Of a stretch of 6,583 nucleotides of DNA, positions 1 to 5,695 are shown one piece after another (within the stretch, counting starts at the first letter, position 1; every line of letters starts with the position of its first letter). Under the pieces are notes generated by a model. It was not told the origin of the DNA. It saw only the letters and a list, made by a program, of their open reading frames with translations, and ran no database searches. The stretch is from positions 1 to 6,583 of the forward strand of contig CAMZET010000081.1 of the NCBI GenBank assembly GCA_947305825.1, read 5' to 3'. The translations under genes were made by a program, and so were the position numbers. Source of the stretch: an uncultured Verrucomicrobiota bacterium. Its GTDB lineage: Bacteria; Verrucomicrobiota; Kiritimatiellia; RFP12; UBA1067.

Positions 1-1251
1 GTTGCGCTCGAACGGGCGCTGCGCCACTACAACGGCGTCGCGCTCGTCAATTCAGTGAACGGCAAAAAGGAGTCGATGGATGCTGTTCTGCCGTTAGTAG
101 CAAAGTACGGCGGCGTTGCAGTCGCCCTGACGCTCGACGAAAGCGGCATACCCGCGACTGCGGAGGGGCGTTTGGCCATTGCGAGGAAAATACTCGCGCA
201 TGGCAAAGAAGTCGGCCTGGGGCCGGAATCGTTCGTAGTGGACGTGCTGTGCCTGGCGGTCAGCGCGGACGCGCAGAGCGCAAACGTGATACTGGATGCG
301 ATGCGTCTCGTGAGAAGCGAACTCGGGTGCCGCACTTGCCTCGGCGTGTCGAACATATCGTTCGGTCTTCCGGCGCGGCCGCTGCTGAATGCCGCATTCT
401 ACACCATGGCGCTCGTAAACGGACTCTCCGCCGGCATTATCAATCCGCTCGCTGGGGACATGATGGGCGCGTTCTGCGCATACCGCGCCCTCACCGGGCG
501 CGACCGTTCGTGCCAGGAGTGGATTTCGCGGTGTGCACACATCGTCGAGACACGCGCCAATGCTGGTGCGGACGCTGGCGGCGGCAAGGCTGCACCGGCG
601 GCGGCGACTGCGCAATCTCGCGAAACAGGCGAAGGAGGTCTGGCGGCCGCGATACGGCGCGGCCTGAAGGCGGATGCGGCAAGCGAGGCGCGAGCCGCTC
701 TCGCATCCGGCACGCCGCCGCTCGTTATCATAGACCGCGCCATCGTCCCCGCACTCGAAACGGTCGGTTCCGGTTTCGAGGCGGGCAGAGTGTTCCTCCC
801 GCAGCTCCTCATGGCCGCAGAGGCGGCCGGCGCCGCTTTCGACGCCGTCCGCGCCGCACTCCCGCAGCAAGATGCCACAGCCCAAAAAGGCCCTATCGTA
901 ATCGCCACCGTCAAGGGCGACATCCACGACATCGGCAAGAACATCTGCCGCGCACTGCTGGAAAACTACGGCTTCAAGGTAATCGACCTTGGAAGAGACG
1001 TCCCGCCTCAGACCATTCTAGAAACGGCAAGGCGCGAGAAAGCCCGGCTCGTCGGACTCTCCGCGCTCATGACCACCACGGTCGGCGCGATGGAGGAGAC
1101 GATTCGTCTGCTCCATTCCGAATTGCCGCAGTGCAAGGTGGCCGTCGGCGGCGCGGTCCTCACCGCCGACTATGCCGCCAAAATCGGTGCCGATTTCTAT
1201 TCGAAGGACGCGATGCAGCTCGTGCGCCTGGCGGAAAAACTATTCGCCTAG
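1..1251 (+). CDS. metH: Cobalamin-dependent methionine synthase, C-terminal part (5' end outside window)
   Basis: Transfers a methyl group from methyl-tetrahydrofolate via cobalamin to homocysteine, in the cytoplasm. The reading frame is open from base 1, and the residues before the GTG at 55 (ending ALVNSVNG) already match the pterin-binding domain. That GTG is therefore internal and the gene starts upstream. Of 416 visible residues, about 1-165 are the end of the pterin-binding barrel (SNISFGLPAR, then IINP). An Ala/Gly-rich linker follows at about 187-208. The cobalamin cap helices (FEAGRVFLPQLLMAAEA) lie at about 215-290. The B12-binding Rossmann domain spans about 297-416, with GDIHDIGKN at 306-314 (His309 is the expected cobalt ligand), LSALMTTT and VGGAVLT. 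The protein stops right after this domain, so the AdoMet-binding reactivation domain of E. coli-type MetH is absent. Whether the homocysteine-binding domain is present cannot be seen. A related corrinoid methyltransferase is a less likely alternative. Confidence 0.92.
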   Translation, partial: VALERALRHYNGVALVNSVNGKKESMDAVLPLVAKYGGVAVALTLDESGIPATAEGRLAIARKILAHGKEVGLGPESFVVDVLCLAVSADAQSANVILDAMRLVRSELGCRTCLGVSNISFGLPARPLLNAAFYTMALVNGLSAGIINPLAGDMMGAFCAYRALTGRDRSCQEWISRCAHIVETRANAGADAGGGKAAPAAATAQSRETGEGGLAAAIRRGLKADAASEARAALASGTPPLVIIDRAIVPALETVGSGFEAGRVFLPQLLMAAEAAGAAFDAVRAALPQQDATAQKGPIVIATVKGDIHDIGKNICRALLENYGFKVIDLGRDVPPQTILETARREKARLVGLSALMTTTVGAMEETIRLLHSELPQCKVAVGGAVLTADYAAKIGADFYSKDAMQLVRLAEKLFA

Positions 1252-3399
1252 GCGAGCGAGCGCCGCGCCCACGACCGTTTCGAGCTGCGGGACGTCGAGG
1301 AACTCCACCGCGCCGGTATCGACGGCGCGGGCGTACTCCTGCGAAACAGGCAGACGAGCCGTCGCAGCTATCCCGAAGCGGCCGGCAAGCTCCTCAACGC
1401 GCGACTCGCCGAACAGCGGAACTTCCTTGCCGCAATGCGGGCACACCAGGCTGCTCATGTTCTCGACAAGCCCGACGACTTCCTTCTTGAGCATCCCAGC
1501 CATCTTGACCGCCTTGGAGACTATTTCGCCAACGAGTTCCTGCGGCGTGGAGACGACGACGACGCCATCCACCGGCAACGACTGGAATACTGTAAGCGGC
1601 ACGTCGCCGGTCCCTGGCGGCATATCGACAAACATCACGTCGAGTTCGCCCCAGTGGACGTCCGACCAGAACTGCTTGACGGCGCCGGCTATGACCGGGC
1701 CGCGCCAGACGACAGGGTCGGTCGGGTCGTCGACGAGCATATTGAGCGAAATCACCCGTATGCCGCAATTGGTGGTCTGCGGCTCGATGCCCTTCTCGGA
1801 CTGGTAAGTGCCGCCGGCGAGGCCGAAAGCCTTCGGGATGGAGGGTCCCGTGATATCGGCATCGAGAATGCCGACCTTGAGCCCGCGTCGCATGGCGGCG
1901 ACAGCGAGCATCGTAGTGACGAAACTCTTGCCGACGCCGCCCTTGCCGCTGGAGACGGCAATGACGCGCTTTATCGTGGAAGCGGCATTCTTCGGGGCGG
2001 CGAACGAAGCCGCGCCGCCTGCCGCGCCGCCCTTGGCGCACTTGCTCTTGCACGAAGAGCAGTCGTGCGTGCAAGATGCGGATGCGTCGCCTTCGCCCGC
2101 TCCCTCGCGGTCGAAAGCGCGGTGGGCTATGTCGCGGCGGCAGAACTTGCCGTCGAACGAAACCGCGTCGGCGCTCGCGTAAGCGCGGTCTACCGCCTCG
2201 CGCAACGTTTTTCCGAGCCCCGTCGCCGCCAGCACCCGGCCGCCAGCCGTCTGCACACGCCCGTCTTGCGTCCGCTTTGTCCCGCAGTGGAAAATTACGC
2301 CGCCCTGCTTCGCCGCCTCGTCGAGGCCGGCAATATCCTTGCCCTTCTCGTACGCCCCGGGATACCCGGAAGACGCCAGTATCACGGTCGCCGCGCATTC
2401 CGGACGGACGATGACATCCTCTTCGGAAAGGCTTCCCGTCGCCGCGTGCAGCAAAGCACGAGCGAACACGCCGCCCAGGCGAGGCAGCACGACCTCCGTC
2501 TCCGGGTCTCCGAAACGAGCGTTGAACTCTACCACCTTGACCGGCGCGGAAGCCTCGCGCTTCTTCATCACCATGAGCCCGGCGTAAAGAATGCCGCGAT
2601 AGACGATGCCGCGTCTGCCGAGTTCGCGTATAACGGGCAGGACAATCTTTTCCTTGATGAAGGGCAGCAAATCATCCGTGACGACGGGCGCCGGCGAATA
2701 AGCGCCCATGCCGCCGGTGTTCGGGCCCTGGTCGCCGTCGAACGCCCGCTTGTGGTCTTGCGAACTCGGCAGCAGCACCGCCGTTTTTCCGTCCGTAAGA
2801 GCCAATATCGAGCACTCCTCGCCGTCGAGGAATTCCTCGAGGAGGACTTCGGCGCCGGCGGCGCCGAATTTGTTGGCGACAAGCATATCGTCGATTGCAG
2901 CCTCGGCCGCCTCGCGCGTCTCGGCGACGACCACGCCCTTGCCCGCCGCCAGGCCGTCCGCCTTGACGACCACGGGAAGGCCGAAAGATGCGAGGGCCGC
3001 CTTGGCGGCCGCAGCGTCGGTAAATGTAGCGGCACGGGCGGTAGGCACGCCAGCGGCTTCCATCACTTCCTTGGCAAACTTCTTCGAGCCCTCAATCTTC
3101 GCGCCGGCGGCGACCGGGCCGAACGCCGTCACGCCCTCGCTTTCGAGCGCATCGACAAGTCCCTTGACGAGCGGAGCCTCCGGCCCGACGACGACCAAAT
3201 CGGGGCGCTCGGCCTTCGACCAAGCCACTATTCCATCAATGTCATCGGCCGCGATTGGAACGTTCGTCGCGATTGCGGCCGTGCCGGCGTTCCCCGGAGC
3301 GCAGTAGAGTTCATGCTTCTCACCGGCCTGCGCGTCTTGCGCAAGGCGCCACACTATGGCGTGCTCGCGCCCGCCAGATCCTACCGTCAAGATTTTCAT
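1240..3399 (-). CDS. purD: PurD-Mrp fusion: phosphoribosylamine-glycine ligase joined to an Mrp/NBP35/ApbC-type Fe-S carrier ATPase
   Basis: A 719-residue fusion in one frame. Residues 1-430 are PurD, which makes GAR from phosphoribosylamine, glycine and ATP in purine synthesis. Visible motifs are GSGGREHA (7-14), PGNAGT (35-40), the ATP-grasp stretch KADGLAAGKGV (146-156), QDHKRAFDGDQGPNTGGMG (214-232) and EFNARFGDPETE (291-302). This is full length for PurD. A short linker (431-442) leads to C443, C447, C450 and C454 (CxxxCxxCxxxC), as at the N-terminus of many NBP35/Mrp proteins. A complete P-loop Mrp domain follows: SGKGGVGKS (484-492), DADITGPS (513-520), DMPPGTGD (592-599), ENM (646-648) and CPHC (653-656), the expected bridging-cluster ligands. 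The start is the ATG at 3399, because MKILTVGSGGREHA is a standard PurD N-terminus; the longer frame runs into the upstream terminator. No ATG, GTG or TTG codon in the linker could start mrp separately. There is no Shine-Dalgarno. Joint function is inference. Confidence 0.93.
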   Translation of the reverse strand: MKILTVGSGGREHAIVWRLAQDAQAGEKHELYCAPGNAGTAAIATNVPIAADDIDGIVAWSKAERPDLVVVGPEAPLVKGLVDALESEGVTAFGPVAAGAKIEGSKKFAKEVMEAAGVPTARAATFTDAAAAKAALASFGLPVVVKADGLAAGKGVVVAETREAAEAAIDDMLVANKFGAAGAEVLLEEFLDGEECSILALTDGKTAVLLPSSQDHKRAFDGDQGPNTGGMGAYSPAPVVTDDLLPFIKEKIVLPVIRELGRRGIVYRGILYAGLMVMKKREASAPVKVVEFNARFGDPETEVVLPRLGGVFARALLHAATGSLSEEDVIVRPECAATVILASSGYPGAYEKGKDIAGLDEAAKQGGVIFHCGTKRTQDGRVQTAGGRVLAATGLGKTLREAVDRAYASADAVSFDGKFCRRDIAHRAFDREGAGEGDASASCTHDCSSCKSKCAKGGAAGGAASFAAPKNAASTIKRVIAVSSGKGGVGKSFVTTMLAVAAMRRGLKVGILDADITGPSIPKAFGLAGGTYQSEKGIEPQTTNCGIRVISLNMLVDDPTDPVVWRGPVIAGAVKQFWSDVHWGELDVMFVDMPPGTGDVPLTVFQSLPVDGVVVVSTPQELVGEIVSKAVKMAGMLKKEVVGLVENMSSLVCPHCGKEVPLFGESRVEELAGRFGIAATARLPVSQEYARAVDTGAVEFLDVPQLETVVGAALARLGE

Positions 3400-3406
3400 G
3401 ATGAGT

Positions 3407-3415
3407 ATTTTACCA
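3407..3415 (-). promoter_or_regulatory. Extended -10 promoter of purD-mrp, probably giving a leaderless mRNA
   Basis: On the minus strand TGGTAAAAT forms an extended -10 (TGn plus TAAAAT, one mismatch from TATAAT). Only seven bases separate it from the ATG at 3399, so a normal start point would fall on or next to the start codon. The bases before the ATG (ACTCATC) contain no Shine-Dalgarno, which agrees with a leaderless transcript. No good -35 is seen at 16-17 bp spacing; a palindrome occupies that position. A terminator just upstream implies that this gene needs its own promoter. Confidence 0.55.
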
Positions 3416-3427
3416 TATTTCGCTCGC

Positions 3428-3443
3428 CGCGTCCTAGGACGCG
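3428..3443. promoter_or_regulatory. 16-bp perfect palindrome at the -35 position of purD-mrp, possible operator
   Basis: CGCGTCCT is followed directly by its exact reverse complement AGGACGCG, with no spacer. The near edge lies 15 bp upstream of the purD-mrp -10, so a protein bound here would cover the -35 region. With no loop it is a poor hairpin but a natural site for a dimeric regulator. I do not recognise the sequence as a known operator. Confidence 0.4.
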
Positions 3444-3463
3444 CAGCACATATCGATAAGACG

Positions 3464-3509
3464 AAATAAAAACAAACGAGGGCACGGCGCACGAATGCGC
3501 CGCCCCTCG
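3464..3509 (-). terminator. Rho-independent terminator of the small basic protein gene
   Basis: Read on the minus strand, CGAGGG pairs with CCCTCG and the inner CGGCGCA pairs with TGCGCCG. They are separated by a small asymmetric bulge and closed by a TTCG loop. The stem is followed at once by the T-rich run TTTGTTTTTATTT. It begins 22 bases after the stop codon of the small basic protein gene. The preceding gap at 3688-3724 has no hairpin, so this probably also ends transcripts reading through from the foldase operon. Confidence 0.88.
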
Positions 3510-3531
3510 CCCGCTTATGCAGCCACCAGAA

Positions 3532-3687
3532 TCAAGCCTCAGGCTTGGTCTTCTTCAGACCAAGGCCGCGGCTGCCTTCCTTCCACTCGCCGCGCTTCTG
3601 GAGAAGGTTCACCCTCTCGAAACGCTTGAGGACGTTGCGGCGCGATGTAATCTTGCTTGTACCCTTAAGTGATGCGTGCTGGCTCAT
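3532..3687 (-). CDS. Small basic protein, PVC-group conserved family (51 aa)
   Basis: A 51-residue protein with 14 Lys/Arg against 4 Glu. It starts MSQHASLKG, has a basic core SRRNVLKRFERVNLLQKRG (15-33), and ends with GLGLKKTKPEA. The MS-H-SLK start and the RNVLKRFERV core resemble the short 'small basic protein' family that I recall from Verrucomicrobia, Chlamydiae and relatives (TIGR04137, from memory). Its function is not established; basic composition and size suggest RNA or ribosome binding, which is inference. The ATG at 3687 is preferred over the longer frame (to 3774) because AAGGAAG lies six bases upstream, the start matches the family, and the longer frame would begin upstream of the promoter. 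It has its own promoter and terminator and looks like a strongly expressed single-gene unit. It is not ribosomal protein S21, though of similar size and charge. Confidence 0.85.
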   Translation of the reverse strand: MSQHASLKGTSKITSRRNVLKRFERVNLLQKRGEWKEGSRGLGLKKTKPEA

Positions 3688-3693
3688 TTCTTT

Positions 3694-3700
3694 CTTCCTT
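3694..3700 (-). promoter_or_regulatory. Shine-Dalgarno site of the small basic protein gene
   Basis: AAGGAAG on the minus strand, six bases before the ATG at 3687. It fixes the start codon and is the clearest ribosome binding site in the window. Confidence 0.75.
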
Positions 3701-3715
3701 GTTGAGTGGCTGCAT

Positions 3716-3744
3716 ATTATACCATTATTCCGCTGCGGTTTCAA
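3716..3744 (-). promoter_or_regulatory. Strong sigma-70-type promoter of the small basic protein gene
   Basis: On the minus strand the -35 is TTGAAA (3744-3739, 5 of 6 consensus bases). The spacer is 17 bp and the -10 is a perfect TATAAT (3721-3716), preceded by TG one base upstream (extended -10). Predicted initiation near 3709 gives a leader of about 20 nt carrying the Shine-Dalgarno. The -35 and part of the spacer lie inside the last codons of the foldase gene, whose TAA is at 3727-3725. This is the best promoter match in the window. Confidence 0.82.
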
Positions 3745-4969
3745 CCGTCCCGGAAGAATTTTCTGCGCCCGCATCGGCGGGAGCCGGAGCCGCCTCTGTT
3801 TCGGCGGGGGCGGCGGCTTCGGCGGGTGCGGCGGGTGCGGCGGGAGCCGCTTCTTCAGGCTCTTCGGTCTCTTCGGGCGGCGGGAGGAGCTGCTTGAAGT
3901 CGTCGGCGGCCTCGATTGTCGCGGCGCGGACGAGCTTCTCGATGTATTCGCCGACCAGACGGCGCTCGTCCTGGCTCTTCAGGAACTTCACGACGCGATC
4001 GGGCGTGGGCATCTCCTGCGCTTCCTGGACGCGGATGAGGATGTGGCGCGCACGGACTTTCTCAGGCGCGGCAGGCTTGTCGCCTTCCGCTTCAACGGCC
4101 GGAATCTTGGCCGTGGGCAGCACGATGTGCCAGCCGAACTTGGTCTTGACCGGCTCGGAAACCGTGCCGACCGCCTGCGCGAAAGCGACTTCCTCGAACT
4201 CCGGGACCATCATGCCGCGCGCGAACTCGCCGAGGTCGCCGCCGTTCTTCTTCGACGGGCAGTCGGAGTTCTCTTTCGCGAGTTCCTGGAACTTCGCATC
4301 GAGTTCCTCGGCAGGCGTCGCGTCGAGCTGCGCCTTGAAAGAGCGGATTTTCTCGAGGGCTGCCGCTTCTTCTTCGGCCGCCTTGGCGTGTTCCGCCTTG
4401 AGCTCCTCGAGCAACTTGGCGGCGTCTTGCGTGTAGTCCTTCGTATTCTTGGCCGCGACTTCGCCCTTGAGCATCTTCTCGATGAGGACGCCGTTGCGGA
4501 ACTCGGCGAGAGCCTTTTCGCGGCCGAGCGGATGCTTGGATGCGAATTCCTCGAGCGATTTGGGCGCATCGGGAGAACCGGCCATCGCGGCGAGGAGTTC
4601 GCCCTCGCGAGCCTTGAGTTCCTCGTCCGTGACCGTGTAGCCGAGTTCGCCGGCGTGTCCGGCGAGAATGGACTCGACTAGGAACGCCTGCGCAATCTGG
4701 TTGGCAATCTGTCTGCGGATATATGTCGCCTGCTCTTCGGGGATTGCATCGCCCTGGGCCTTGACGACCGCATCCACGTCGGCGTCGAGCTGAGCGCGTG
4801 TCAGTGAGCGCCCGTTCACGGTGACGACGGCATCGGCCGGGTTCTGCGCCTTGGCGGTTTCAGCGGCGGCGGGCGTGGCTGTGCCCTCGTCGCACTTGTC
4901 GCAGCAGCCGCCCGCGACAACCATCGTAGCGGCGGCAAATGCCGCGCCCGCTATCTTCATCTTGACCAT
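3725..4969 (-). CDS. Parvulin-type peptidyl-prolyl isomerase lipoprotein (SurA/PrsA-like foldase) with apparently permuted domain
   Basis: A 414-residue predicted exported foldase. Residues 1-21 form a signal peptide (K3, K5, then a hydrophobic stretch) ending AGG before Cys22, a plausible but non-canonical lipobox (Ala at -3); Cys23 and Cys26 follow. Residues about 46-170 look like a SurA-type N-terminal chaperone region (VTVNGRSLTRAQLD). The PPIase core at about 203-288 has ENSDCPSKKNGGDLGEF and FGWHIVL; Cys237 and His281 align with Pin1 Cys113 and His157. The family's first strand, VRARHILI, which carries the other conserved His (His309), lies after the core at 305-312. A helix and an acidic Ala/Pro/Glu-rich tail (about 364-414) follow. 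The start at 4969 fits the signal peptide; an in-frame ATG three codons later (4960) is possible. A loose GAAAGG lies upstream. The gene sits 23 bp after recO, probably in one operon. The likely role is helping secreted or outer-membrane proteins fold in the periplasm. Confidence 0.87.
   Translation of the reverse strand: MVKMKIAGAAFAAATMVVAGGCCDKCDEGTATPAAAETAKAQNPADAVVTVNGRSLTRAQLDADVDAVVKAQGDAIPEEQATYIRRQIANQIAQAFLVESILAGHAGELGYTVTDEELKAREGELLAAMAGSPDAPKSLEEFASKHPLGREKALAEFRNGVLIEKMLKGEVAAKNTKDYTQDAAKLLEELKAEHAKAAEEEAAALEKIRSFKAQLDATPAEELDAKFQELAKENSDCPSKKNGGDLGEFARGMMVPEFEEVAFAQAVGTVSEPVKTKFGWHIVLPTAKIPAVEAEGDKPAAPEKVRARHILIRVQEAQEMPTPDRVVKFLKSQDERRLVGEYIEKLVRAATIEAADDFKQLLPPPEETEEPEEAAPAAPAAPAEAAAPAETEAAPAPADAGAENSSGTVETAAE
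3820..3846 (-). repeat. Three tandem 9-bp repeats in the foldase tail
   Basis: On the plus strand CGGCGGGTG occurs twice, followed by CGGCGGGAG, without gaps. They encode Ala/Pro-rich triplets in the low-complexity C-terminal tail of the foldase. In-frame 9-bp units can change copy number by slippage without breaking the gene. Confidence 0.7.
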
Positions 4970-4992
4970 CTTCTTCTTTGCCTTTCGGTTTT

Positions 4993-5682
4993 TTACTGTG
5001 CAATCATAGCCAGGAGCTGCCGCCTCCCTTCGGAGGCATAGTCCAGGTGAAAAGTATAATATACACCAATTGCCCGTGCGGCGTCTAGTAGGATTTTTAG
5101 ATTTTTTTCCGCCGCAGGGTCTGCGAGACAGGCGGCGACGGCCGGAGAAACCGGCATTTTCCTCTCGCCGCGCAGCGAAAACACGCCGCCTTCCGGCGCG
5201 ATTCCCGGCTGCAGACCGGCCAGCGACAGAGCCTTCATCTCGAAGACAAGCAGCGAACTTATGTAGTTTTCCGGCGTTTTTGCGCGGTTTTCGGCAAGAT
5301 CCGAGATGGCGTCGAGCGAGGACGAAAGGAGCGCGAACCAATCCAGGGCCTCGCGGCCGGACGGCGCAAGAAGCTCCGCCAGACGCCGGAAGCGGTCTGA
5401 AAGCGCGAAAGCGCGCCAGTCGTCGCGGAGGGGCGACCTGAACGCGAGCGGCGCGCACTCGCGAAGCGCGCGAGCCTCTCCGACCCCTCGCGCGTAGTAC
5501 ACGACTTCGCACGTGTAGTTCAAGTCGTACTGCCCGAGAAACGCGCTTTTTGGGCGCACCGCCCCCTTCACCACCGTCGAAAGACGCCCTTCCGGCGTCA
5601 GCCACGACACGACATGGCTCGTGCGCGACCACGGGTGAATCCGGAGGCAGACTCCGGGCGTCTTGACCAGTTCGCTCGCCAC
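4993..5682 (-). CDS. recO: DNA repair protein RecO
   Basis: A 229-residue RecO-like protein. RecO helps load RecA at gaps with RecR (and RecF) and can anneal single strands. The N-terminal OB-fold covers about 9-80, with the recognisable pattern GVCLRIHPWSRTSHVVSWLT, then EGRLSTVVKGAVRPKS (31-46). A helical region follows, with the typical late motifs SLAGLQPGI (153-161), GGVFSL (165-170) and a C-terminal helix with LDYASEGRRQL. Where many RecO proteins have a four-cysteine zinc site near the GLxP and GG-FS motifs, only one Cys (184) is present, so that site is lost, as in E. coli RecO. The start is GTG at 5682, giving MASELVKTPG before the OB-fold. The weak ribosome binding site (GAGG or AGGCGG) overlaps the stop of the upstream gene; the intergenic gap is 13 bp, so the two genes are probably co-transcribed. 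Assignment rests on the pattern of a fast-evolving family. Confidence 0.82.
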   Translation of the reverse strand: MASELVKTPGVCLRIHPWSRTSHVVSWLTPEGRLSTVVKGAVRPKSAFLGQYDLNYTCEVVYYARGVGEARALRECAPLAFRSPLRDDWRAFALSDRFRRLAELLAPSGREALDWFALLSSSLDAISDLAENRAKTPENYISSLLVFEMKALSLAGLQPGIAPEGGVFSLRGERKMPVSPAVAACLADPAAEKNLKILLDAARAIGVYYTFHLDYASEGRRQLLAMIAQ

Positions 5683-5695
5683 AGCCGCCTATACC

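Noticed and set aside
94..927. 277-codon minus-strand frame opposite metH
   Set aside because: The plus strand encodes clear MetH domains here, and the minus translation shows no family pattern.
1435..3459. 674-codon open frame on the plus strand opposite purD-mrp
   Set aside because: It is a shadow of the real gene in high-GC DNA. It is very rich in Arg, Ala and His, resembles no family, and would run through the purD-mrp promoter and start.
3400..3492. N-terminal extension of PurD by 31 residues to an ATG at 3492
   Set aside because: The extension lies over the terminator, palindrome and -10, and PurD proteins normally begin at the MKILTVGSGGREHA segment.
3688..3774. N-terminal extension of the small basic protein to an ATG at 3774
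   Set aside because: It would start upstream of the promoter and skip the good Shine-Dalgarno; the family start is MSQH.
3545..4681. 378-codon plus-strand frame opposite the foldase and small basic protein genes
   Set aside because: It is Arg/Gly/Leu-rich low-complexity translation crossing the promoter and gap between two well supported minus-strand genes; no recognisable domain.
4970..4992. Possible separate promoter or terminator between recO and the foldase gene
   Set aside because: Only 23 bp, with no hairpin and no -10; it fits an operon spacer with a loose ribosome binding site.
5055..5060. Perfect TATAAT on the plus strand inside recO
   Set aside because: No plus-strand gene follows and no convincing -35 precedes it. 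The AT-rich bases encode Tyr-Tyr-Thr-Phe of RecO.
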